DNA of 64,000 nucleotides from Anaerolineales bacterium UBA6055 (GTDB lineage Bacteria > Chloroflexota > Anaerolineae > Aggregatilineales > Phototrophicaceae). The notes beneath the pieces were generated by a model. It worked only from the letters and a program-made list of their open reading frames with translations, did no database searches and was not told the origin of the DNA. A program made the position numbers and the translations under genes. Shown piece after piece: positions 52,515 through 62,029 of this stretch (positions are counted from its first letter, which is position 1; each line of letters opens with the position of its first letter). Location: the NCBI GenBank assembly GCA_002428985.1, contig DIYL01000053.1, positions 357,700-421,699 of the forward strand. The letters are read 5' to 3'.

Positions 52515-52735
52515 AGGTGTATGTTCGCCCGGATGTGAATATACAAAAAAGGGGGAAGTTCGGTGAAAGTCCGACGCTGTCCCGCAACGGTAACATAGGC
52601 ATAGACTCCTGTTCCGGCGATTGTTGTTTATATCATCGCTTTTGTATTCGAGTCCGTAATTTTGACCGATGAAGCCCGATTACCCGCCTCTATCAGTAAC
52701 TCGTAAATACCTTCGTGGTTAAGGGGAGACGAGTT
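52515..52735 (+). ncRNA. Cobalamin (adenosylcobalamin) riboswitch
   Basis: The conserved core is visible: GGGGGAAG at about 52551-52558, then CGGTGAAAGTCCGACGC and GTCCCGCAACGGTAA (52561-52593). A B12-box-like AAGCCCGATTACCCGCC follows at about 52672-52688. AACTCGT (52698-52704) can pair with ACGAGTT (52729-52735), a candidate expression platform; no T run follows it, so control of translation is possible. The downstream gene is a B12-dependent ribonucleotide reductase. Binding of its own cofactor should lower its expression, unless B12-independent reductases lie elsewhere. Confidence 0.88.
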
Positions 52736-52879
52736 TATGCGATGCTATGCTGTGATAAACAACAGATGGCTTCGACCTCTCACATATAACAAATTAACAG
52801 CTAAAAATTAACGGTATTGTTACATTTAAATACTGATGACAATTATATTCGTATAACAGATGGTGAGGGTTACATCCTT

Positions 52880-55800
52880 ATGGTTCAATCTCGAGCTACA
52901 AAAAATGCTTTACATGACCTCGGCTATAAAATTTTCTTAGACCGTTATGCCCAAAAAGACATGACGCGCAGTACGCTGGAAGTCGGCGATACGGTGATTG
53001 TGGTCGTCAATGGGAAAACCGGACAGCGCGAAGTCGGCGAAGTGACTGCAATTGATATGCCCAAAATTACGATCAAACTTCTCGATGGTGAAGTAGTTGA
53101 GCGTGACCTCGAACATGTGGACAAGCCGATTGAAACAGACCCAACCCAGATGATGGATCGGGTAGCATCCGGTATTGCACAAGTCGAAAAGAACGCTAAA
53201 AAGCGCGAGGAGTGGTCAGGCAAATTCCGCTGGTTGTTAGATGATTGGAAATTTGTTCCGGGTGGACGTATCCTAACAGCAGCAGGCACTGATCAGGATT
53301 TGACCTATTATAACTGTTATGTGATCAGTAGCCCGAACGATTCACGCGAAGGCATTATGACAACCCTCACCCAAATGACTGAGATTATGTCGCGCGGTGG
53401 CGGTGTCGGTATTAATATTTCAACATTACGCCCACGTCACGCTTATGTCAAAGGCGTGAATGGTCGTTCGAGCGGATCAGTATCATGGGGTGCGTTATAT
53501 AGCTTCGTCACAGGCCTTATCGAGCAAGGCGGCAGCCGCAGAGGCGCGTTAATGTTGATCCTCAATGACTGGCATCCTGATGTGTTTGACTTCATCAATA
53601 GTAAGCGTCAAGCTGGACAGATCACGAATGCAAATATTAGTGTTGGTGTGTCTGATAAATTGATGGAAGCTGTTAAAGCGGATGGAGATTGGGAACTAAT
53701 GTTCCCTGATACCAGCGATCCAGATTATGACGAATTATGGGATGGTGATCTCGATACTTGGATTGCATCCGGTCGTAAAGTCCAGCACTACAAAACAATC
53801 AAAGCCCGTGAATTGTGGGATGCGATTATCGAAAGTGCTTGGGCGAGTGCCGAACCCGGTGTCTGGTTCAATGAACGTAGCAACAAAATGGCAAATAGCT
53901 GGTACTTTAACCCCCTAATTTCAACGAACCCCTGTATCACAGGCGATATGCGGATTCATACCAGCGAAGGTCTAGTGACAGCGCGCGAACTCTTTGACGA
54001 AGAAACCCAAATTGATGTAGCCATTGATGGGCGTTTTGGTGTAGAAGAGCATTTGACCCCGGCAACTCGCGTCTTCATGACAGGTATCAAACCTGTGTAT
54101 CGTATGCAGACAAAAGAAGGATATTATCTGCGAGCAACAGCAGATCACAAAATCATGACCTCAAGCGGTTGGGTCGAAATGCAAGACCTAAACGAAGGAG
54201 ATAAAGTCCATATCTTAAACCGTAAAGGTGGATTCGGACGTGAAGGGTCGGAACGCCTCGGGCGTATTTTAGGCTGGTTAGTCGGCGATGGAACAATCAA
54301 GGCTGATCGCGCAGTTCTGTCATTCTTTGGTGAAGAAAAACAAGAACTTGCGCCAATGTTTGCAGAGTACATTAATGATATTGTTGAACCACTTGGTGTT
54401 AATCTTACCCGTACCTATACAGTCGGTGTAGTCGATATTAAAGATCGTGATGAAGCACGTGTTCGCTCACAACGCCTACGGACATTAGTTGAAGAATACG
54501 GTTTGGTTGACAATAAACATCAAGTACCCGAAATGGTCTTCAAAGGCACTGAAGGTATGCAACGCGGTTATTTGCAAGCGTTATTCACAGCTGATGGAAG
54601 TGTTCAATATAACCAAGATAAAAAATCGGCGAGCATTCGTTTAGCATCCAGCACACATGAATTGTTGGAACAAGTACAACAACTTCTCAGTAACTTTGGA
54701 ATTGCTAGTCGTATCTATAAAGATCGCCGTAAGTCACAAATGAAGATGATGCCTGATGGCAACGGTGGGCAAAAAGAATATCATATTAAAGCACAGCATG
54801 AGTTGATCGTATCTCGCGCTAATATGGTAAATTTTAATGATGAAATTGGCTTTATCCTTGAGCGTAAACAACAGCAACTTGACGATATGCTGAATGATTA
54901 CATACATGGACCACGTTCCGAAACATTTGTCGCCAAAGTAGAATCCATCACAGAAGATGGTTATGAAGAAGTCTTCGATTTAACTGTACCCGTAACCCAT
55001 TCATTTAATAGTAACGGGATAGTCATTGCTAACTGCGGCGAGCAGCCTTTGGGAGCATTCTCGGTTTGTAACCTCGGTGCGATCAATCTATCACGTTTCT
55101 ATGATGAAGCAAAACATGATGTCGCATGGGATGAGTTACGTCAAACCGTACAATATGCAACACGGTTCTTAGATAATGTTATCGACACCACACCTTACTT
55201 CTTCCAAGAAAATGCCGATGTACAACTGGCTGAACGTCGCGTCGGTTTGGGTACGATGGGTATTGCTGAGTTGATGCTCAAATTAGAAGTACGCTATGGT
55301 AGTGATGAATCGGTTGATCTAATTGATGCTGTTTATAAACTCATTGCGACAACAGCGTACGAAACGTCGAGTGAAATTGCCAAAGAAAAAGGGGCTTTCC
55401 CTAAATTCGATGCAGAGAAATTCCTCGAAAGTGGATATATGCAAGGTATGCCAGATGACGTGCGCGACAAAATTCGCCAAGATGGCATCCGCAATGTGAC
55501 CCTGCTTACACAAGCACCGACAGGTACAACTGGAACAATGGTCAACACGTCAACTGGTGTTGAGCCATTCTTCTCATGGGTCTACTATCGTAAGAGTCGC
55601 CTTGGTCTACATGAGGAACAAGTGCCGATTGTAAAAGATTGGTACGATGCAAATCCAGAAGCTGTTGAATTGCCTGACTACTTTGCAACAGCAATGGACT
55701 TAGCCCCACGTGATCATGTCAAAGTACAAGGCGCATTCCAACGCTGGATTGATAGCGCAATTAGTAAAACCTGTAATGTACCAAACGAGTATACGGTTGA

Positions 55801-56542
55801 ACAAGTCAGCGAGCTGTATCAGTATATGTATGAACTCGGTTGTAAAGGCGGTACGATCTACCGCGACGGTAGCCGTGACGAACAAGTACTAATGCTAAAA
55901 GGTGATGAGCGCGCCGAAAGCGAAATGGAAGAAATCAAAGGCGAAGACAAATCCGCTAAGAAAGAAGCAAAAGAAACTGTAGAACAAGTGGCGACACCGC
56001 ATCGTGTTTATCCACGTCCTGACCGTTTGACTGGTACCACAGTTCGCACACAAACACCATTTGGCAAAGCCTATATCACCATCAATCGAGATGAAAATGG
56101 TTATCCATTTGAAGTCTTTATCACAATCGGCAAGGTCGGTAGTGATATTCAAGCAGACGCAGATGGCTTGGGACGGATGATGTCGCTACAGTTACGGACA
56201 ACTGCCCCACACAACCGTAAAGAGATGCTTAAGTTGATTATCGAGCAACTACAAGATATAGGTGGTGCACGTCCAATTGGATTTGGTCCGAAGCGTGTCC
56301 TATCGTTACCAGACGCAGTCGCACGTGTATTGATGGAAGAATTCTTCAAAGAAGAACAACCTCAGCAACTTGGTTTACCCATTGAAGAAATTGAAGTCAC
56401 TGAATCCTCAGCAAAATCGGATACAACCATCATGAATGGTGCAATTTCCGGCGCAGACATGTGTCCAGAGTGTGGCACAATTTCATTGATCCGTGCCGAA
56501 GGTTGCCGTAAATGCCTCACCTGTGGCTATAGTGAGTGCTAG
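52880..56542 (+). CDS. nrdJ: Class II (adenosylcobalamin-dependent) ribonucleoside-diphosphate reductase with intein
   Basis: I start it at ATG 52880 (MVQSRATKNALHDLGYK), with GAGGG ten bases upstream; the frame is open from TTG 52817. The precursor is about 1220 residues. The reductase parts show SRGGGVGINISTLRPRHAY, the glycyl/loop region GRSSGSVSWGALYSF, the catalytic NP-CGEQPLGAFSVCNLGAINL, and TGTTGTMVNTSTGVEPFFSW. The Cys-rich tail is MCPECGTISLIRAEGC then RKCLTCGYSEC. An intein splits NP from CGE, so the mature enzyme would be about 853 residues. Class II enzymes make deoxynucleotides with adenosylcobalamin and need no radical subunit. A cobalamin riboswitch lies upstream. Confidence 0.95.
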   Translation: MVQSRATKNALHDLGYKIFLDRYAQKDMTRSTLEVGDTVIVVVNGKTGQREVGEVTAIDMPKITIKLLDGEVVERDLEHVDKPIETDPTQMMDRVASGIAQVEKNAKKREEWSGKFRWLLDDWKFVPGGRILTAAGTDQDLTYYNCYVISSPNDSREGIMTTLTQMTEIMSRGGGVGINISTLRPRHAYVKGVNGRSSGSVSWGALYSFVTGLIEQGGSRRGALMLILNDWHPDVFDFINSKRQAGQITNANISVGVSDKLMEAVKADGDWELMFPDTSDPDYDELWDGDLDTWIASGRKVQHYKTIKARELWDAIIESAWASAEPGVWFNERSNKMANSWYFNPLISTNPCITGDMRIHTSEGLVTARELFDEETQIDVAIDGRFGVEEHLTPATRVFMTGIKPVYRMQTKEGYYLRATADHKIMTSSGWVEMQDLNEGDKVHILNRKGGFGREGSERLGRILGWLVGDGTIKADRAVLSFFGEEKQELAPMFAEYINDIVEPLGVNLTRTYTVGVVDIKDRDEARVRSQRLRTLVEEYGLVDNKHQVPEMVFKGTEGMQRGYLQALFTADGSVQYNQDKKSASIRLASSTHELLEQVQQLLSNFGIASRIYKDRRKSQMKMMPDGNGGQKEYHIKAQHELIVSRANMVNFNDEIGFILERKQQQLDDMLNDYIHGPRSETFVAKVESITEDGYEEVFDLTVPVTHSFNSNGIVIANCGEQPLGAFSVCNLGAINLSRFYDEAKHDVAWDELRQTVQYATRFLDNVIDTTPYFFQENADVQLAERRVGLGTMGIAELMLKLEVRYGSDESVDLIDAVYKLIATTAYETSSEIAKEKGAFPKFDAEKFLESGYMQGMPDDVRDKIRQDGIRNVTLLTQAPTGTTGTMVNTSTGVEPFFSWVYYRKSRLGLHEEQVPIVKDWYDANPEAVELPDYFATAMDLAPRDHVKVQGAFQRWIDSAISKTCNVPNEYTVEQVSELYQYMYELGCKGGTIYRDGSRDEQVLMLKGDERAESEMEEIKGEDKSAKKEAKETVEQVATPHRVYPRPDRLTGTTVRTQTPFGKAYITINRDENGYPFEVFITIGKVGSDIQADADGLGRMMSLQLRTTAPHNRKEMLKLIIEQLQDIGGARPIGFGPKRVLSLPDAVARVLMEEFFKEEQPQQLGLPIEEIEVTESSAKSDTTIMNGAISGADMCPECGTISLIRAEGCRKCLTCGYSEC
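53933..55033 (+). mobile_element. Intein with LAGLIDADG homing endonuclease in nrdJ
   Basis: 367 codons interrupt the reductase between Pro and the catalytic Cys. The N-terminal splicing block is CITGDMRIHTSEGLVTAREL, and block B is RATADHKIMTSSGWVEMQDL with its Thr-x-x-His. LAGLIDADG-like helices are LGRILGWLVGDGTIK and LQALFTADGSVQ. The C-terminal block is TVPVTHSFNSNGIVIAN followed by Cys. The last residue is Asn and the +1 residue is Cys, as required, but the next-to-last residue is Ala in place of the usual His. The frame is intact, so splicing is likely. Confidence 0.93.
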
Positions 56543-56565
56543 GCAAAGTAACATTTGACTATGTG

Positions 56566-56592
56566 AAAGGCGGCTCACGGGTCGCCTTTTTT
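56566..56592 (+). terminator. Rho-independent terminator after nrdJ
   Basis: AAAGGCG (56566-56572) pairs with CGCCTTT (56583-56589), loop ten bases, then T run. It lies 24 bases past the stop. Confidence 0.8.
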
Positions 56593-56639
56593 GTTGTCAA
56601 CGATATAATGGCAACATAAACAAAAGAAAGTGAACAACG

Positions 56640-57299
56640 ATGACACAGAAAAAAGATGACAAGCCAGATACGAATTCCGATGATTATCCAGAATATGAGG
56701 AAAGCATGGATGATGAAGATTACGTAAATGAGTTTGATGAATTTGATGAGGCAATGTTATATCAGGCAATGCTATCTGATCATGATGATTTTGATATGAA
56801 TGCATATTGGAATGAACCCGATTTTTTGTTGGCCGACATCGTCAATATGATGGTCAATGTTGCTGAGCTGGAAATTGGCGTGACATTGTTTGTCAAGGGA
56901 ATGACATTAACCGGAACACTAACCAGCGAACGACAATATCTACGTGATCTAACTCATACCTTCCGCAGTCGAATTAAAATAAAAACGAGTAAAAATAAAG
57001 CCTCTAAAGAAGATCAGGCAACGGTCGATGATATGTTCGATTTTACCCATCTATCCGAAAGTCGAATCGCCCAAGAGTTAGATGATGACAACGCGGGTGT
57101 TCCAGATCACTTTCCAACAGTGCGTTTCTTACATCTTAAAAATCCACTTGTGGTCGGGCAAAATGGCATAATCGACTTCGGGCAAGGTCCGGCACCATAT
57201 ATTCGCTTACGACTGTCACTGGTTGATGGCTGGATGTTAGGTGAAGTTGCTACCCCTGAGATGTTCGATAACAACAGTAGCGGAGATATTTTGCATTAA
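56640..57299 (+). CDS. Acidic hypothetical protein
   Basis: A 219-residue soluble protein with a very acidic first 60 residues (EYEESMDDEDYVNEFDEFDE) and a folded part starting LADIVNMMVNVAELEIGVTL then FVKGMTLTGTL. The phrase xIGVTLxVxGMxLTGTLxSxxxYL resembles a small beta domain seen in gas-vesicle accessory GvpU-like proteins and in many unassigned proteins; no gas-vesicle genes are nearby. It lies after the nrdJ terminator and 62 bases before the YdcF-like gene. Function unknown. Confidence 0.65.
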   Translation: MTQKKDDKPDTNSDDYPEYEESMDDEDYVNEFDEFDEAMLYQAMLSDHDDFDMNAYWNEPDFLLADIVNMMVNVAELEIGVTLFVKGMTLTGTLTSERQYLRDLTHTFRSRIKIKTSKNKASKEDQATVDDMFDFTHLSESRIAQELDDDNAGVPDHFPTVRFLHLKNPLVVGQNGIIDFGQGPAPYIRLRLSLVDGWMLGEVATPEMFDNNSSGDILH

Positions 57300-57361
57300 C
57301 GCTTTGTTTAGAATTGTGCTGTACGATGAGCGTGTTTGTGCACAATTAGTTATCAGAGTCT

Positions 57362-58021
57362 ATGGACACAACTCCTACACCATCATCAAAACCTAAACGT
57401 ATCCGCTGGCTAAGACGTTTCCTCCTCTTCGGCATTATAGGCGGATTTTTCTATTTCTGTTCATTCATTACCATCACCCATTTTGTCGGTGCGACTGACC
57501 AGACGGAAGAAGCAGATGTCATTATCGTACTAGGGGCAGGCCTCCGACGGGACGGTCGTCCAGGTTGGGCATTAACACGGCGATCTGTACAAGGTGCAGA
57601 GTTATGGAAACAGGGTGTTGCTGATAAAGTCCTATGTACAGGTGCACAGGCTAGTGGGTATCCACGTAGTGAAGCGTCAGCATGTCGAGAACTCCTTATC
57701 CGCGAAGGAGTTGAAGAAACGGCAATTCTGATGGAAGAAAACAGCCGCAGTACCGAAGAAAATGCAATCTATAGTAAAGAAATTCTGGATGAACTCGGTT
57801 ATGACAGCGTGGTGCTTGTCAGTGATAGCTATCATATTTTGCGGGCAGAATGGATATTTAGCGATCAAGGTATCATCGCATACACCAGTCCAATTCCAGC
57901 AAGTCGTATTAATCGCCCGTCATTTTATCCGTATTCACTGGTGAGAGAATTTGTCGCATTCCATTGGTATATTGTTAAAGACGTGTTCAACATTCCTGTA
58001 ACATATATCTATGGCGTTTGA
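57362..58021 (+). CDS. YdcF/SanA-like membrane protein (DUF218)
   Basis: The 219-residue protein has a basic N-terminus, one transmembrane segment (FLLFGIIGGFFYFCSFITI, about 22-40) and a DUF218 domain. ADVIIVLGAGLRRDGRPGWA begins the fold, then ADKVLCTGAQASGYPRSEA, and MEENSRSTEENAIYSKEIL is the family's signature segment. SVVLVSDSYHILRAEWIF closes the core. Family members are tied to envelope maintenance and vancomycin tolerance in enterics, with no firm chemistry known. It would be anchored with the domain outside. Confidence 0.85.
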   Translation: MDTTPTPSSKPKRIRWLRRFLLFGIIGGFFYFCSFITITHFVGATDQTEEADVIIVLGAGLRRDGRPGWALTRRSVQGAELWKQGVADKVLCTGAQASGYPRSEASACRELLIREGVEETAILMEENSRSTEENAIYSKEILDELGYDSVVLVSDSYHILRAEWIFSDQGIIAYTSPIPASRINRPSFYPYSLVREFVAFHWYIVKDVFNIPVTYIYGV

Positions 58022-58051
58022 TTCAAAACCAAGTTGACCCAACACAATATT

Positions 58052-59152
58052 TTAGGCATATGGAAGGTAGATATTGACGCATGTTCCCTCACCGCTTTTT
58101 GATTGGATATCCAACCGCCCATCATGCGCTTCAATAACCCCTATTGCAAGCGGTATTCCGATACCGATACCTTGTTGTTCGTGAGTGTCGCGGTCAATCT
58201 GAGTGAACTCTTCAATCGCAGCGTCAACTTGATGTTGATCCATACCATGACCATAATCTCGGATACGAATTCGTATCCCTTTATCATAACGCTTGAGCGT
58301 AATCTCAACTTGTCCATCTGCAGGTGAGTAAGCAATCGCATTCGCAATAATCTCAGACAGTGCATGAATCATCACATGACGAAAACATGCGACCTCAACA
58401 TCGTTTTCTAAGGGGTCAAAATTCACCTGTACATTGTGTGCACGATAGACAAACTGATGTGCATGATTAATTGCACTCAGAATGAGCGTCCAAATCGGCT
58501 CGGGTCGTGCAATAATCTTAATTTTCTCGCGTGTCAATAAATCAGATTTGATCTCAACAAATAGCGACATCTGCTCAACCAGACGATTCAGCCGACCTGT
58601 ACCATTACCTAATGTCTCTATAAGATCCTGAATATCAGTCGTCGAAAGAAAATCTAGTTGTTGTGACATCAATTGTACTGCCATATTAATGGATGTCAGC
58701 GGTGTCCGGAGTTCATGTGAGATAACATGGGCGAGTTGTTTTTTGGTTTTGGTCATTTCTTCGGTCGTCTGAACAGCAACATCATTCAGCCGATTGACAC
58801 GCGTCTTTATCGCTTTCAGCAATTCATCTGTGGTAAAAGGCTTAGGGATATAATCATCTGCACCTAATTCCATACCATATCGCATCGATGAACGATCGGA
58901 CTTTGCTGTCAAAAAGATAAAAGGGGTTAACGCAATTGGATCTGTACGACGGATATGATTGAGTACCTCATATCCATCCATACCGTTCATCATGATGTCA
59001 CACAAAATCAGTTCTGGCTTATATTCAGTTGCAAGTTCAACACCAGCTTCACCTGACCCCGCGCTAATTACATTAAAGTTATTCAATTTGAGTGTCTGGA
59101 CAATGTTTTCTCTGATTGGTTCTTCATCTTCGATTACAAGGATGTTTACCAT
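58052..59152 (-). CDS. Receiver domain-histidine kinase hybrid
   Basis: I start it at ATG 59152 (MVNILVIEDEEPIRE), which begins the receiver domain; ATG 59176 would add eight residues. The 366-residue protein has a receiver domain first (phosphoacceptor Asp in LILCDIMMNGMDGYE, Lys in KPFTTDELLKAI), then a HisKA domain (HVISHELRTPLTSINMAVQL, with phospho-His), and an ATPase domain (NAIAYSPADG, RDYGHGMDQH and GIGIGIPLAIGVIEAHDGRL). No membrane segment or sensor domain is seen, so it is cytoplasmic and probably driven by another kinase. No output regulator lies next to it. Confidence 0.9.
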   Translation of the reverse strand: MVNILVIEDEEPIRENIVQTLKLNNFNVISAGSGEAGVELATEYKPELILCDIMMNGMDGYEVLNHIRRTDPIALTPFIFLTAKSDRSSMRYGMELGADDYIPKPFTTDELLKAIKTRVNRLNDVAVQTTEEMTKTKKQLAHVISHELRTPLTSINMAVQLMSQQLDFLSTTDIQDLIETLGNGTGRLNRLVEQMSLFVEIKSDLLTREKIKIIARPEPIWTLILSAINHAHQFVYRAHNVQVNFDPLENDVEVACFRHVMIHALSEIIANAIAYSPADGQVEITLKRYDKGIRIRIRDYGHGMDQHQVDAAIEEFTQIDRDTHEQQGIGIGIPLAIGVIEAHDGRLDIQSKSGEGTCVNIYLPYA

Positions 59153-59323
59153 AGTTTTATTCTCGCTATATCTCATCTATTACAATTATACGTTTATATT
59201 CCGCTAATTTAGGATTGAGGAATTGTTTCATCTGGCATTAAACAAAAAAACATGCGAATGTTCTGACTTTAGACTATAATGCGTACATAGACTTTTATTT
59301 GGTTATTTAAGGAGCTATTGGGC

Positions 59324-60361
59324 ATGACTAGATCACGTTTTGGGTGGGTACTCATCTTAGCAATGCTTGTACTCATCATTAGTATATCTACAGTATCAGC
59401 GCAGGAAGAAAGCTACACTGTCCAGCCGGGTGATACAATCCAATCAATTGCCAACCAATATGGACTGAGTACAGACGCAATTTTGCAATTCAACGGTATT
59501 ATCGACCCGAATCGCATTTTTCGTGGGCAAGTCCTACGCATCCCGATTGGTGTTGTCTCAGCACCATCCACCCATCAAGTCCAACCCGGTGAAACGCTTC
59601 AATGGATTGCCGAACGATATGGTGTCACAGAAGACGCAATTTTAGACATCAATACAATCACCAACACCAGCCGTTTAACTGTCGGACAGGTGTTGACACT
59701 GCCTTTGAATACAGGGCAACAAAGCATCTTCACACAAGAACACATTGTGCAACCCGGTCAAACCCTGCGTGCAATTGGTGAATTATATGGTGTAGATTTC
59801 CAGACCTTAGCGGACATCAATAACATCACAGATCCAAATCTGATTCAGCCCGGTCAAATCCTCGTGATTCCAGCCGCAGCGCCACCACAGACACAACAAC
59901 CCGCACCAGTCGCGACTCAAGCACCTGTCGTTGTTACACCAGCACCTGTTGTTGTAACGCAAGCGCCGGTTGTCGTGAACCAAGCCCCACCACAAACACA
60001 ACTCCAAACCTATGTTGTACAAGTCGGGGATAACCCAGCACTCATTGCAGACCGCTTTAATGTGACATTACAAAGCCTGATCGAACTCAACAATTTGCGT
60101 GGTAATCTACCAATCTTCGCTGGCGATATTTTACTTATTCCGCCAACAGGTGGTGTCGGTGGTGGTGAAACAGTAACTACAACACAAGCAACAACTGCGC
60201 AACCTGCATTTGCACCTCCAGGGGTATACATTGTTCAACCGGGTGATACCCTATTTGAAATTGCAACGCGTTATAACCGTAATATCTATGATATCGCAGC
60301 AGTCAATGGCCTACTTAACTTGAATGCGATTTTCATCGGTCAAGCATTAACGATCAACTAA
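59324..60361 (+). CDS. Secreted protein with five LysM repeats
   Basis: I start it at ATG 59324 (MTRSRFGWVLILAMLVLIIS), with AAGGAG ten bases upstream, giving about 345 residues. A signal peptide ends near STVSAQ. Five LysM domains follow: YTVQPGDTIQSIANQYGLS, HQVQPGETLQWIAERYGVT, HIVQPGQTLRAIGELYGVD, YVVQVGDNPALIADRFNVT and YIVQPGDTLFEIATRYNRN. A Pro/Gln/Val-rich linker with PVVVTPAPVVVTQAPVVV lies between the third and fourth. LysM domains bind peptidoglycan or chitin-like glycans. No enzymatic domain is present, so it is likely a wall-binding structural or adaptor protein. Confidence 0.9.
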   Translation: MTRSRFGWVLILAMLVLIISISTVSAQEESYTVQPGDTIQSIANQYGLSTDAILQFNGIIDPNRIFRGQVLRIPIGVVSAPSTHQVQPGETLQWIAERYGVTEDAILDINTITNTSRLTVGQVLTLPLNTGQQSIFTQEHIVQPGQTLRAIGELYGVDFQTLADINNITDPNLIQPGQILVIPAAAPPQTQQPAPVATQAPVVVTPAPVVVTQAPVVVNQAPPQTQLQTYVVQVGDNPALIADRFNVTLQSLIELNNLRGNLPIFAGDILLIPPTGGVGGGETVTTTQATTAQPAFAPPGVYIVQPGDTLFEIATRYNRNIYDIAAVNGLLNLNAIFIGQALTIN

Positions 60362-60379
60362 ACACACTTAAAGACAATG

Positions 60380-60407
60380 GGTGGAGATTAAATTACTCCA
60401 CCTTTTT
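60380..60407 (+). terminator. Rho-independent terminator after the LysM gene
   Basis: GGTGGAG (60380-60386) pairs with CTCCACC (60396-60402) over a nine-base loop, then five T. It lies 19 bases past the stop. Confidence 0.85.
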
Positions 60408-60438
60408 GATTGTAAATAGATGATATAAGGACAAATTT

Positions 60439-61218
60439 ATGCCTGAATATATTTGTATTGGTGTACCCTATTGGCTTGGTGAATCTAAAGATGGACGTAC
60501 CGAAGTCCATTCAGTCAAAAATAGTGGTATCGCCGATGAATTGAATGCAGAGTGGGTTGATATTCAACCTGATTTTGACAAATACGATAATCCTGTGATT
60601 GCTGTAAACCAAGCAATTGCTGAAACAATCAAAGCGCATGATGGAAAAACACCCGTAGTCTTTGCTTCAGACTGCACGAGTTGTCTCGGTATGGTCAAAG
60701 GATTAGAATCGCATCAACCAGCAGTTTTATGGTACGACTCACATGGTGATTTCAACACACCCGAGACATCGCCCAGTGGATTTCTTGGTGGTATGCCATT
60801 AGCAGCAATGGTCGGACGCGGCAATGAAGACCTCATGAATGGTATGCAACTGTCAACATTGGCTGAAAGCGATATTGTTGTAACCGATGTCCGCAATCTT
60901 GACCCAGAAGAAGGCGAAATGTTACGCGGTAGCGATATCGCAATTTATGAGAAAGTGGATGATTTACTGACGGCTGAGTTACCCGATAAGCCCTTGTATA
61001 TTCACTTCGATACAGATGTAGTCGATATTGAGGATATGCCAGCGATGAATTATCCAGAACCAGATGGACCATCTCTTGATGAAACAGCAAAGACGCTCAA
61101 GCATGTAGTCGAGAATAACAACACAGTTGGCATCCTATTCAGCTTATGGAATGACACCTTAGATGGAGCCGATAAGGCACTTGCAGGCACACTCGAATTG
61201 GTGCGCACACTCAAATAA
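60439..61218 (+). CDS. Arginase-family (ureohydrolase fold) enzyme
   Basis: The 259-residue protein has the ureohydrolase layout. AVLWYDSHGDFNTPET (about 95-110) carries the Asp-x-His-x-Asp metal ligands, and LYIHFDTDVVDIEDMPAMNY carries the Asp-x-Asp pair. In the first metal motif, usually GGDHS, it reads ASDCTSCLG (about 76-84), so a Cys replaces the metal-binding His. Arginases hydrolyse guanidino compounds with two manganese ions. The change and the short length suggest a divergent subgroup with a different substrate or a single-metal site. It follows the LysM terminator and has its own promoter. Confidence 0.75.
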   Translation: MPEYICIGVPYWLGESKDGRTEVHSVKNSGIADELNAEWVDIQPDFDKYDNPVIAVNQAIAETIKAHDGKTPVVFASDCTSCLGMVKGLESHQPAVLWYDSHGDFNTPETSPSGFLGGMPLAAMVGRGNEDLMNGMQLSTLAESDIVVTDVRNLDPEEGEMLRGSDIAIYEKVDDLLTAELPDKPLYIHFDTDVVDIEDMPAMNYPEPDGPSLDETAKTLKHVVENNNTVGILFSLWNDTLDGADKALAGTLELVRTLK

Positions 61219-61234
61219 ACGTGCAAAATCTAGA

Positions 61235-61939
61235 TTATTTCGTGTCGAGGAGGTAATGCGTCTCCAGCTCCGTTTCAATCGCTTTATCACCAACTTTTTC
61301 GACAAAATATCCTTTAGCATTCGGTCGGGAGCTCACCACATGGTGCAATTCACCGTCAATAAAGTGACCACCAACGCCATCGTCAAATGCATGCCCCGAT
61401 AATATCTCGCCTGACTGAATCATTCGATGATAAGTCGGGCGACGGTCACCTTCACCATCATAGTGTGGCGAACAACTCCCCTTGAGGTATCCTAAACAAT
61501 CCAGCGCTGTGAGTTTACCGGGGATTGAATCAGTTGTACCTTGTTCGAACCAACAAATCGCCCCCGCACTAATACCAGCAAGAATTGTCCCTTCTTGCAT
61601 CGCGTCACGTAAAATCTGATCTAATTGCCATTCGCGCCACAATGCCAGCATAGATTTTGTATTACCACCACCAACGTAGATAATATCTTGTGACAGCAAA
61701 AAATCTCGAATATCGGCTGTATGCGGTTGAAATAATGATAAGTGACTGGGTGTACTTTGTAGCTTGGAAAATGCGTTGTAGAATCCAATCATGTAATCAG
61801 CATGTTCAGCACTAGCTTGTCCAAGAAAACAGACTTTGGGTCTCTCAGCACTGCTTTGATCGAGGATATATTGATCAAGCGCAAGATTATCTGGCTCCAT
61901 TGAAAAACCGCCACCACCAAGTGCAATAATTTGCTCCAT
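61235..61939 (-). CDS. Peptidase E-like serine peptidase (family S51)
   Basis: I start it at ATG 61939 (MEQIIALGGGGFS), with AAGG five bases upstream; ATG 61951 lacks such a site. The product is 234 residues. IALGGGGFS, IIYVGGGNTKSMLALWREW and ILAGISAGAICWFEQGTTD are S51 marks, with the nucleophile Ser in GISAGA. CSPHYDGEGDRRPTYHRMI and ALDCLGYLKGS support the dipeptidase/cyanophycinase-like group. It would cleave Asp-X dipeptides or a related substrate in the cytoplasm. It is convergent with the arginase-family gene. Confidence 0.88.
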   Translation of the reverse strand: MEQIIALGGGGFSMEPDNLALDQYILDQSSAERPKVCFLGQASAEHADYMIGFYNAFSKLQSTPSHLSLFQPHTADIRDFLLSQDIIYVGGGNTKSMLALWREWQLDQILRDAMQEGTILAGISAGAICWFEQGTTDSIPGKLTALDCLGYLKGSCSPHYDGEGDRRPTYHRMIQSGEILSGHAFDDGVGGHFIDGELHHVVSSRPNAKGYFVEKVGDKAIETELETHYLLDTK

Positions 61940-62029
61940 AACAACCTTCATTCATATGAATTGAATCATTGCACTTATTATACAGTGTGGCGGGTAACAC
62001 GCTATATTGCTACCCGCCATCATATTGAA

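Noticed and set aside
52817..52879. TTG start for the ribonucleotide reductase
   Set aside because: ATG 52880 has a GAGGG site and matches the usual short N-terminus of class II enzymes.
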